From NCBI GenBank assembly GCA_030152425.1, contig JASLJP010000223.1, positions 1 to 5,584 of the forward strand: a stretch of 5,584 bases of DNA, written 5' to 3'. Below, one piece after another: positions 1-5,544 of this stretch. Numbering within the stretch: the stretch's first letter is position 1; each line of letters starts with the position of its first letter. The translations under genes and the position numbers were made by a program. The stretch comes from Aquirhabdus sp. GTDB lineage: Bacteria > Pseudomonadota > Gammaproteobacteria > Pseudomonadales > Moraxellaceae. The notes beneath the pieces were generated by a model. It worked only from the letters and a program-made list of their open reading frames with translations, ran no database searches and was not told the origin of the DNA.

Positions 1-448
1 TTTGCTCAAACCGGTCAACCGTGCCGACCTGTCTGCAGCCCTGACCCGAGTCAGCAAGCTCAATGCTGCCCAAGTTAATCATCTCCGTGCGGCCAATCAA
101 TCCGACAACAAATCCGTGCGCCAGCACATCACCGCTCGAACCCATCGCGGGATGGAGCTGATTCCGCTAGACAGTATCTATTATTTCCTCGCCGATCAAA
201 AATACGTCACCGTGCGTCATGCTGGTGGTGAGGTGCTGATCGATGAAACCTTAAAAGAGCTTGAGGCCGAGTTTGGCGATCGTTTTATCCGCGTCCATCG
301 GAATGCACTCTTGGCGATCCCGTATTTAGAGGGCATCGAAATGGTGGCCACAGGTCAATATCAAGTCCGTTTTCGCGGGATCGATGAGCGATTGGCCATT
401 AGCCGCCGCCATTTACCGCAATTAAAGGATAAAATGCAGATGTTGTAA
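1..448 (+). CDS. algR: LytTR-family response regulator, AlgR-like (5' partial)
   Basis: This is the 3' part of a two-component response regulator that binds DNA through a LytTR domain. The gene enters from the left edge; position 1 is the last base of a codon, and the readable frame runs for 148 residues to the TAA at 446-448. The first residues read LLKPV, which matches the end of a receiver domain, where a conserved Lys-Pro lies in the beta5-alpha5 loop; the phospho-acceptor Asp lies outside the window. A linker follows (about residues 10-41), then a full LytTR domain (about 42-146) with typical blocks: IYYFLADQKYVTVRH at 59-73, the LIDETLKELE helix at 79-88, RFIRVHRNALL at 94-104 and ISRRHL at 133-138. 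The downstream neighbour is hemC, as for algR in Pseudomonas, which supports the AlgR-like assignment. Orthology by name is inferred from context; LytTR response regulator membership is clear. Its cognate kinase is not visible. Confidence 0.9.
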   Translation, partial: LLKPVNRADLSAALTRVSKLNAAQVNHLRAANQSDNKSVRQHITARTHRGMELIPLDSIYYFLADQKYVTVRHAGGEVLIDETLKELEAEFGDRFIRVHRNALLAIPYLEGIEMVATGQYQVRFRGIDERLAISRRHLPQLKDKMQML

Positions 449-473
449 GACGCAATCTGCGGCAAGACTGGAT

Positions 474-498
474 AAACCGAGCACAATAAGCTCGGTTT
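474..498 (+). terminator. Probable intrinsic terminator after the regulator gene
   Basis: A perfect 9-bp stem, AAACCGAGC (474-482) with GCTCGGTTT (490-498), encloses a 7-nt loop. It lies 26 nt after the regulator's stop codon and is followed by CGCTTTATTA, a weak T-rich run rather than a clean T tract. It would end the regulator transcript before hemC, so hemC would need its own promoter. The stem is certain; efficient termination is inferred. Confidence 0.7.
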
Positions 499-543
499 CG
501 CTTTATTACAGCGCCAGTTTGGTTTGTACTGCTTGCGCCCAGC

Positions 544-565
544 CGATGAGACCCCGTTCTCATTG
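544..565. promoter_or_regulatory. Dyad overlapping the hemC promoter, candidate operator
   Basis: ATGAGA (546-551) and TCTCAT (558-563) form a perfect inverted repeat with a 6-nt centre, CCCCGT. Adding the outer bases C544/G565 gives a 22-bp dyad with one non-Watson-Crick position. It covers the putative -35 box and part of the spacer, where a bound protein would affect RNA polymerase. The right half includes CCGTTC (554-559), which resembles the start of the known AlgR box (CCGTTCGTC type). The dyad is seen; operator function and the identity of any binder are inferred. Confidence 0.3.
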
Positions 566-574
566 TCGTATAAA
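546..574 (+). promoter_or_regulatory. Putative sigma70 promoter of the hem operon
   Basis: ATGAGA (546-551, 4 of 6 matches to TTGACA) and TATAAA (569-574, 5 of 6 matches to TATAAT) are separated by 17 nt, the optimal spacing. Transcription would begin near 580-582, leaving a leader of about 25 nt before the ATG at 606. The site sits after the hairpin that ends the upstream gene and directly before hemC. Prediction is by eye only. Confidence 0.5.
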
Positions 575-605
575 CGCTCCTTTAGAATTTTGGAAAATGC
601 CCTGC

Positions 606-1574
606 ATGACGACGTCCAACACAGTCCTCAATATCGCCACGCGTAAAAGCCCACTGGCGCTATGGCAAGCCGAGCATATCAAGGCACGCTTGATCGCCCT
701 GTATCCAGCGCTCACGGTTAACCTCGTCACCTTCGTGACTCAAGGAGACAAGATCCTCGACACCTCTCTGTCCAAGATTGGTGGCAAAGGCCTGTTTGTC
801 AAAGAGCTTGAGCAGGCGCTGTTTGATGGTCGCGCTGATCTGGCCGTCCACTCGATCAAAGACGTGCCCATGGAGTTGCCCGAAGGGCTGGTGCTCGGCG
901 GGATCTGTGAGCGTGAAGACCCCACCGATGCCTTTGTCTCAAATCACTATGCCAGTTTGGCCGATCTGCCGCAGGGTGCGCGCTTGGGCACGTCGAGTCT
1001 ACGCCGCTGCAGCCAGTTGCAGCATCATCGCCCCGATCTGCAGATCGTCGATCTACGCGGCAATGTCGGCACCCGTTTAGGCAAACTTGATGCGGGTGAG
1101 TACGATGCCATTATCCTTGCCAGCGCAGGACTAATGCGCCTCGGATTAGGTGAGCGCATTCGTGAGCGTCTCGATATCACCCTCTCGCTGCCCGCTGTCG
1201 GGCAGGGCGCTTTAGGTCTGGAGTGCCGTGCCGATGATCAGCGTGTGCTGGATCTCATCGCGCCGCTGTCCGATGAAACGACCAATCGCTGTGTACGCGC
1301 CGAGCGTGCCTTTAACCACCGCTTGATGGGGGGCTGCCAAGTACCGATTGCTGGCTTCGCCCAGATCAGCGCCGGACAGCTCACCTTGCAAGGCCGAGTC
1401 GGCAGTGTTGATGGCCGTGAGCAGTTACATGATGAGATCAGCGGTCCGGCCTTAGATGCTGAGCGTCTCGGTGTGGCATTGGCCGACCGCCTGCTTGCGG
1501 CTGGTGCGGATCGTTTATTGGCACAGGTCGAGATTTTTCCTACGCAGTCGCCGTCCACGCCGGATGCAAGCTAG
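606..1574 (+). CDS. hemC: Porphobilinogen deaminase (hydroxymethylbilane synthase)
   Basis: HemC is a soluble enzyme that joins four porphobilinogen molecules into the linear tetrapyrrole hydroxymethylbilane, the step before HemD. The 322-residue product fits the family length (about 310). Visible signatures include the N-terminal IATRKSPLALWQAE (about residues 9-22), the TQGDKILD and GGKGLFVKELE blocks, VHSIKDVP with the catalytic Asp at residue 86 (E. coli Asp84), LGTSSLRR, the DLRGNVGTRLGKL block, and GGCQVPI, whose Cys244 corresponds to E. coli Cys242 that carries the dipyrromethane cofactor. All key residues are present. I chose ATG 606 because homology begins a few residues later and the putative promoter would start transcripts near 580, which excludes the longer in-frame TTG at 519 and ATG at 546; ATG 597 remains possible. 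The Shine-Dalgarno is weak (GGA at 592-594). hemD follows after 10 nt. Confidence 0.97.
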   Translation: MTTSNTVLNIATRKSPLALWQAEHIKARLIALYPALTVNLVTFVTQGDKILDTSLSKIGGKGLFVKELEQALFDGRADLAVHSIKDVPMELPEGLVLGGICEREDPTDAFVSNHYASLADLPQGARLGTSSLRRCSQLQHHRPDLQIVDLRGNVGTRLGKLDAGEYDAIILASAGLMRLGLGERIRERLDITLSLPAVGQGALGLECRADDQRVLDLIAPLSDETTNRCVRAERAFNHRLMGGCQVPIAGFAQISAGQLTLQGRVGSVDGREQLHDEISGPALDAERLGVALADRLLAAGADRLLAQVEIFPTQSPSTPDAS

Positions 1575-1577
1575 AGG
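1573..1577 (+). promoter_or_regulatory. Ribosome binding site of hemD
   Basis: AGAGG overlaps the last two bases of the hemC stop codon and lies 7 nt before ATG 1585. It decides this start over the in-frame ATG at 1564 inside hemC, and it implies that hemD translation is coupled to termination of hemC. Confidence 0.65.
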
Positions 1578-1584
1578 CGCGTCG

Positions 1585-2391
1585 ATGAGCAAGCTGCGCG
1601 GACATTTTCTCAATACACGGCCTACGGATCGCGCCGAGGGACTCACGGCATTACTAACGGCCGCGGGCTGGCAGGTCACGGCGCTGCCGCTATTGGCACT
1701 GGAGCCGCTGCACCTGAGCCCCGAGGCGCTGGAGATGGTGCGCAGTCTCTCGCAGAGCGCTGCACTGACCGTGGTTGTGGTGGTTAGTCCGACGGCCGCA
1801 CAGTTGGGGCTTGCTGCCCTGCGCGCACTGTCACTCGATCCTCAGGCGTTGCCCGTACGCTGGCTGGCGGTGGGCGAGGGGACTGCACAGGTGCTGGCCG
1901 CAGTCGGTGTAATTGCCGAGACGCCGCTCGTGGCCAGCAGTGAGGGTCTGATGGACACCGATTTACTCCGTCAGCTACAGCCACAGGATCGCGTCCAGGT
2001 CTGGCGCGGACTGGGTGGCCGTGCACTGATACAAGAGTCCTTACTGGCGCGTGGAGTACGGTTACAGGTGCTGAATCTCTATCGGCGACAGTTGCCGAAA
2101 AGCAGCGTAGAGGCATGGAATAGAACAACTTTTAGCGTTAAAACTGCGGTGGATGTAAAAAAAAATGACAGCCATTCTTTAAGCGTTGTGCTATTAAGTA
2201 GCGGCGAGTCTTGGCGCCATTGGCAGACGATTGCTGGGCAGGACGCACTGGTGCCTTGGCTTTTAGTGCTCGGCCCACGGCTGATGGCCGAGTTACAAAC
2301 CCTGACCCCACGGGTCAAGGCGCTGACCAGTTTGCAGCCGGAGCAGGTCTTGCGTGCATTGACAGAGATCGAGGATACATATGCGGGTTAA
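1585..2391 (+). CDS. hemD: Uroporphyrinogen-III synthase
   Basis: HemD is the cytosolic enzyme that cyclises hydroxymethylbilane with inversion of ring D to give uroporphyrinogen III. The 268-residue product is slightly longer than the usual 245-260. This family is poorly conserved, but its pattern is visible: NTRP at 10-13, PLLALEPL at 35-42, VSPTA at 67-71, AVGEGTA at 96-102, SSEGL at 118-122, RGLGGRALI at 141-149, the YRR strand at 166-168, SSGESW at 205-210 and LGPRLMAE at 229-236. Together these indicate the two-domain Rossmann-like fold. Its position directly after hemC, with a 10-nt gap, confirms the call. An oddity is residues about 179-198: they are encoded by DNA of about 34% GC (2119-2198), contain a run of nine A (2157-2165), and seem to be extra length before the conserved VVLLSSGESW strand and loop. 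The frame stays open through it, so the gene looks functional. Confidence 0.93.
   Translation: MSKLRGHFLNTRPTDRAEGLTALLTAAGWQVTALPLLALEPLHLSPEALEMVRSLSQSAALTVVVVVSPTAAQLGLAALRALSLDPQALPVRWLAVGEGTAQVLAAVGVIAETPLVASSEGLMDTDLLRQLQPQDRVQVWRGLGGRALIQESLLARGVRLQVLNLYRRQLPKSSVEAWNRTTFSVKTAVDVKKNDSHSLSVVLLSSGESWRHWQTIAGQDALVPWLLVLGPRLMAELQTLTPRVKALTSLQPEQVLRALTEIEDTYAG
2119..2198. repeat. AT-rich patch in hemD with A9 run and imperfect direct repeats
   Basis: This 80-bp stretch has 27 G/C bases (about 34%), well below its surroundings. CTTTTAGCGTTA (2129-2140) and CTTTAAGCGTTG (2177-2188) match at 10 of 12 positions and are exactly 48 nt, or 16 codons, apart in the same frame. The A9 run lies between them. 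The pattern would fit a small in-frame insertion or an old duplication; chance cannot be excluded. Confidence 0.4.
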
Positions 2392-2434
2392 TCGGATAGA
2401 TGTGCAGGATCATGTATGGGAGTCGGGCGAATGA
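2381..2434 (+). CDS. 17-codon bridging mini-ORF between hemD and hemX
   Basis: This short reading frame encodes MRVNRIDVQDHVWESGE. It starts inside the last codons of hemD (ATG 2381, with the hemD stop at 2389-2391) in another frame. GAGGA at 2371-2375 sits 5 nt upstream, one of the best Shine-Dalgarno sequences in the window. Its TGA (2432-2434) overlaps the preferred hemX start ATG at 2431 as ATGA. This arrangement is what a coupling cistron would look like, passing ribosomes from the hemD end to hemX. No family is recognised, the peptide is charged and has no membrane segment, and a chance ORF of this length is possible. Its role is inferred only. Confidence 0.35.
   Translation: MRVNRIDVQDHVWESGE
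2418..2422 (+). promoter_or_regulatory. Ribosome binding site favouring the hemX start at 2431
   Basis: GGGAG lies 8 nt before ATG 2431 and supports that start. The in-frame alternative ATG 2416 has its own AGGA (2406-2409) with a 6-nt spacing and would add five residues, MGVGR, so the choice is not settled. Confidence 0.5.
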
Positions 2435-3534
2435 CGCGCTGGACGACGATGGCGCTATCGCTGGTGGTGATCGCAGGGGTCGGTATTGCGGCAGAGGAGC
2501 TGTATGGTCTGGCCGAGCAGCACTATAAAGAGATCCAGACCCAGCAAGCACAGCTGACCATGCAGGTCTCTGACCTCAATGATCGACTGATCGCAGTGAC
2601 GCGCGGGGATAAATCCGCCTCGGAGGCTGCGGCCAGTGAGGGCAGTCATGTCGCCCAAGTCTCGGCCAACGATGCGACCCAAAAGCTATCTCGTCATTGG
2701 CTGCGGCAAACCCTGCTCCTCGCTCAGACCCAGCTCGACCAAACCCCATTGCAACTGACCCAGCAGCTCCACACCCTGTCCGCTGCCGAGATCACGCTCA
2801 ACCAGATCAAACAAACCCTGCCCGCCTTGGCACAGAGTCAGTCGATCTCGACCCTGACCCAAAGCGCGCTTGATCGTGCCATCGACGCCGATCTGCGGGT
2901 CATCGAAGACCAAGGCCAGCGTCAAGTGCAGGCCAATCAGAACCTAGACCGCAGACTGGCCGATCTCCAGTTGCAACTGGATCGCATGGCGCGGCAAGGG
3001 CCGAGTTTACACGGCGCGCCTACCCAGACGACCGATGCTAAACCCAGCAGCACTGACCCCTCCTTTCTGCATCGCGTAAACCGCCTGTTTATCATCGAAA
3101 AACCGTCTATGGATGTGCGTAGCACCATGCTGCAGCGTGCACTCATTTGCCGCGAAGTGGCATTGACCTTGGGGCTTGCGCGTCAAGCGCTGGCGGGCGG
3201 GCAGGCCGACCGCGTGCGCCAATTGCTGGCGGACAGCCATAACCAATTGGTCGGTGTGGTTGATCCCGACGCCCGTCAAACCTTGGGAGTGATCACCAGC
3301 CTCACCGTGGCGGAAAACACCAAGTTGCAGCTTTCTGCCTTGCAGTGGATGCCTGCAGATCCACTGCCTGCCACTCCGAATAGCCCCCTGTTGGTTGCGC
3401 CGCCTGAGGTCGTGCATGGCGCGGCATCTGCGCCCGCGTCAACAGCGGCGGTCAGTGCTCCTGCTGCAACACCTGTCGCCTCTGCAGTCAGCACCAGCCA
3501 GACTGTTGCCACCACACCGGTTGCTGCATCATGA
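2431..3534 (+). CDS. hemX: HemX-family membrane-anchored protein
   Basis: HemX proteins are single-pass inner-membrane proteins encoded beside hemC/hemD. Many are labelled uroporphyrinogen-III C-methyltransferase, but no SAM-binding methyltransferase domain is visible here, so that activity should not be assumed. The 367-residue product starts with a short hydrophobic anchor (about residues 7-21), then a Gln-rich helix likely to form a coiled coil (about 22-55). The family core follows: RHWLRQTLLLAQTQL and the Leu/Gln-rich helices at about 88-186, a linker at 187-210, then RVNRLFIIEKP (215-225) and helical segments to about 307 that match the HemX C-terminal region (a basic pair before a hydrophobic strand, then REVALTLGLARQAL and VVDPDARQTLG). 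The last 59 residues or so are a low-complexity Ala/Pro/Ser/Thr/Val tail, probably disordered. The bulk is predicted periplasmic. Its stop overlaps the hemY start by 4 nt. Assignment rests on both pattern and context. Confidence 0.82.
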   Translation: MTRWTTMALSLVVIAGVGIAAEELYGLAEQHYKEIQTQQAQLTMQVSDLNDRLIAVTRGDKSASEAAASEGSHVAQVSANDATQKLSRHWLRQTLLLAQTQLDQTPLQLTQQLHTLSAAEITLNQIKQTLPALAQSQSISTLTQSALDRAIDADLRVIEDQGQRQVQANQNLDRRLADLQLQLDRMARQGPSLHGAPTQTTDAKPSSTDPSFLHRVNRLFIIEKPSMDVRSTMLQRALICREVALTLGLARQALAGGQADRVRQLLADSHNQLVGVVDPDARQTLGVITSLTVAENTKLQLSALQWMPADPLPATPNSPLLVAPPEVVHGAASAPASTAAVSAPAATPVASAVSTSQTVATTPVAAS

Positions 3535-4775
3535 CCAGTGGCCTGTTACTGACCTTTTTTATGCTGCTGCTGTTGGTCATGGGCGCGCTGCTGGCCAGTG
3601 CCCTATCCAATGATCCGGGTTTTGTCATGGTGGTGTGGCATGACCATCAGATCCTGACCAGTGTCGGTATTGCGCTGTTGATCAGTCTGCTCATCGCCGT
3701 GGCGCTGGTATTTCTGTTCGTCGTGCTGAGTACCATCTTGTTTGGGTCAGACTATCTGCATCAGCGCCGCAAAGCCTATACCCGCCGCAAGACCCTGATG
3801 AGTCTGGATACTTCGATCCGCAACCGTTTGGTCAACAATTACCCGGCATCATTTGCGGCGATGGAAGAGTCACTGACCAAAAACAGTCTCAATCTACGTC
3901 CGTTCAACAAAAAGAAAGGCTCGGCCTTGCATCTGCTGCAGGCCGATGTCGCTCGCCTCGCCGGACTTTATCCTGCGGCCATGGAGCATCTGACCCAGAT
4001 CGACAGTGATGATCATGAGCTGGCGACCCTGGTGCGCGCGCAGGTCTGTATCGACAGCGGCGATCTGGCTCAGGCACAAAATCTGCTCGACCTGCTCTTG
4101 GTCTATCCCGAGCGCGGCATGCTTGAGCCGGTACGTGAGAGCCTGCAGCCGCATTTTGACTTACAAGTCGGTAGTCTGTGGACGCGGCTGGCCTGTCTGC
4201 AGCCTTGGAAAATGCTGTCGAGCCATCTGCTGCCACAGCAAAAAAATATCGACTGGGATGCATGGTTGCGCGCCTTGACCAACAGCGAGCTGCCCGAAGA
4301 TGCAGTCGACCGTGTCAAACGCATGCAACTGATGATGCCGTCCGAGATTCAAGCCGAGCATGCCAGCTTTGTCTTTCCACTGTTGGTGCGCGTAGCGGCT
4401 TATCTATCGGCGCATGAGCTGGCGCAGCGCGTGCTGGCCGAGCGTTTGGATGTGTCGCTGCTGGATCAGTGGATGAGCCTCTGCGTGGCGCAGCCGATCG
4501 AGCTACCGACGCAGTCCATCGTGGCACTGCTGCACAGCTTAGAGCAGCGTTTTCCTGCCCAGCCGGATGTGGTGTTGGCACGAGTGCGCTGGACACGGCA
4601 TGAGCAGGCGTTGGCGCATATATCGCCCAATGAGGCGCAGTTTGTCGAGCAACTGGCACCCTATACTCAGCACGCCTTGGTGCAGCATTATTTGCTCACA
4701 TGGCAGGTGGAAAGCGCGGTGTTGGACGATGGGTTACGCGAGGCGTTATTGGCGCGATTGGACAGTGCACGTTAA
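3531..4775 (+). CDS. hemY: HemY-family inner-membrane protein with TPR-like helices
   Basis: This is the gammaproteobacterial HemY found at the end of hemCDXY operons, unrelated to the protoporphyrinogen oxidase also called HemY in Bacillus. Its role in late porphyrin metabolism is not settled. The 414-residue product fits the family length (about 400). Two membrane helices (about residues 4-25 and 42-67) flank the conserved NDPGFVMVVWHDHQI loop, where the family typically has a DPGYV block. A basic segment follows (HQRRKAYTRRK, 77-87), then a helical cytoplasmic region with TPR-like repeats, clearest at 132-157 (LHLLQADVARLAGLYPAAMEHL) and 165-191 (ATLVRAQVCIDSGDLAQAQNLLDLLL). The C-terminal half is more diverged. 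The start codon shares ATGA with the hemX stop, and the sequence just before it (CACCGGTTGCTGCATC) has no Shine-Dalgarno, so translation probably depends on re-initiation after hemX. No clear terminator follows it. Confidence 0.9.
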   Translation: MTSGLLLTFFMLLLLVMGALLASALSNDPGFVMVVWHDHQILTSVGIALLISLLIAVALVFLFVVLSTILFGSDYLHQRRKAYTRRKTLMSLDTSIRNRLVNNYPASFAAMEESLTKNSLNLRPFNKKKGSALHLLQADVARLAGLYPAAMEHLTQIDSDDHELATLVRAQVCIDSGDLAQAQNLLDLLLVYPERGMLEPVRESLQPHFDLQVGSLWTRLACLQPWKMLSSHLLPQQKNIDWDAWLRALTNSELPEDAVDRVKRMQLMMPSEIQAEHASFVFPLLVRVAAYLSAHELAQRVLAERLDVSLLDQWMSLCVAQPIELPTQSIVALLHSLEQRFPAQPDVVLARVRWTRHEQALAHISPNEAQFVEQLAPYTQHALVQHYLLTWQVESAVLDDGLREALLARLDSAR

Positions 4776-4833
4776 ATCTATGTCGTGGTGTGATTCTTGC
4801 TGTACATGGTGACGATCTTTGTCGATTCGCCCG

Positions 4834-4862
4834 TTGTATTTTAGCAGGTAGACTTCTATGCT
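4834..4862 (+). promoter_or_regulatory. Weak promoter candidate for the thioesterase gene
   Basis: TTGTAT (4834-4839, 3 of 6) and TATGCT (4857-4862, 4 of 6) are 17 nt apart in the 170-nt spacer between hemY and the thioesterase gene. Transcription would begin near 4869, giving a leader of about 75 nt. The match is modest, and since no terminator is visible after hemY, read-through from the hem operon is an alternative. Confidence 0.25.
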
Positions 4863-4945
4863 AGAGCGCAGAGGGCCTGTACCCCCACGGATTGTTTAGC
4901 GTCGTCTCATTTGTTTTTCATCCCAAATTTTTTGGATTAAGCACC

Positions 4946-5533
4946 ATGAGTTTATTGAAAGAATTTGCCGTCGTGTATCAGCAGCAGGTCGCTTGGGGCG
5001 ACATGGATGCAGTGGGCCATGTCAACAACGTCATGTACTATCGCTACATCGAGAGCGCGCGTATCGCGTATTTGACCAAGATTGACGCCATCGGGCAGGG
5101 GTTATCTGCAGTGATTGCGGCCAATAGCTGCCGCTTTTTGCGGCCGGTATTTTTTCCCGATACCTTAGAAATTGGTGTACAGGTGGTCGAGGTACGCAAC
5201 TCTGGGTTTCGGATGACCTATACCTTGTACAGCAAAGAACAGCAGCAACTCGTCGCCACCGGCGATGCCATCGCGGTCATGGTCAACGCCTCGACACTGG
5301 AAAAAGCCGCCCTGCCTGCCGAGCTACGCCAGCGCATCTACGCGCTAGAGCTGACGGTCGGTCATGACCTGCTGTATCCTTCAGAGAATGAAGAAAAGCT
5401 GGGGCTGACCAGTGGGATCACCAATGCCGCTCGCTCGCTGCGCCAAAACCTGCGCGACAATATCAAAGAAGGGCGCGAGACCCTGACTGAAACCATCGAA
5501 AGCATCGTGCCTAGGCTAGGCAAACGCGACTAA
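4946..5533 (+). CDS. Hotdog-fold acyl-CoA thioesterase (4HBT superfamily) with C-terminal extension
   Basis: The product is probably a soluble enzyme hydrolysing an acyl-CoA or acyl-ACP thioester; the substrate cannot be read from sequence. The 195-residue protein has the 4HBT active-site block VAWGDMDAVGHVNNVMYY (about residues 15-32) followed by RYIESAR on the long helix. Asp21 aligns with the catalytic Asp of 4-hydroxybenzoyl-CoA thioesterase (FGDCDPAG). Strands such as CRFLRPVFFPDTLEIGVQV (62-80) and ATGDAIAVMVN (104-114) complete the fold, which would normally end near LPAELRQRIYAL (123-134). Residues about 135-195 are an extra, charged, mostly helical tail, unusual compared with the common 130-150 residues of YbgC/FadM-type proteins. 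ATG 4946 is chosen because homology starts soon after it and GGA lies 9 nt upstream (4934-4936); the upstream in-frame TTG at 4892 would add a residue run with no family similarity. A strong terminator follows 11 nt after the stop. Confidence 0.88.
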   Translation: MSLLKEFAVVYQQQVAWGDMDAVGHVNNVMYYRYIESARIAYLTKIDAIGQGLSAVIAANSCRFLRPVFFPDTLEIGVQVVEVRNSGFRMTYTLYSKEQQQLVATGDAIAVMVNASTLEKAALPAELRQRIYALELTVGHDLLYPSENEEKLGLTSGITNAARSLRQNLRDNIKEGRETLTETIESIVPRLGKRD

Positions 5534-5544
5534 GTGTGACGATG

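Noticed and set aside
436..460. Inverted repeat GCAGAT/ATCTGC straddling the regulator stop codon
   Set aside because: It has only 6 bp with a 13-nt loop and no T tract; the hairpin at 474-498 is a much better terminator.
519..605. N-terminal extension of HemC from TTG 519
   Set aside because: HemC homology begins just after residue 606's ATG, the added residues match nothing, and the likely promoter lies inside this stretch.
1784..2128. Minus-strand open frame within hemD, and similar ones within hemC and hemY
   Set aside because: These frames mirror the codon bias of the real genes, give Arg/Pro/Ala-rich proteins without recognisable domains and have no independent signals.
3007..3417. 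Open frame of 136 codons on the minus strand within hemX
   Set aside because: It lies wholly inside a well-supported + strand gene, shows no family resemblance, has a Gln/His/Arg-rich composition typical of an antisense frame, and has no operon context.
2431..3534. HemX as a true uroporphyrinogen-III C-methyltransferase
   Set aside because: No glycine-rich SAM-binding motifs of the CobA/CysG type are visible; the common database name is not supported by this sequence.
4892..4945. N-terminal extension of the thioesterase from TTG 4892, which would look like a weak hydrophobic leader
   Set aside because: There is a good ATG at 4946 at the expected distance from the hotdog motif, no Shine-Dalgarno before 4892, and a cytosolic CoA-using enzyme needs no signal peptide.
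4776..4945. Possible terminator or small RNA after hemY
   Set aside because: Only short dyads such as GGG/CCC at 4873-4885 are seen; no stable stem with a T run was found.
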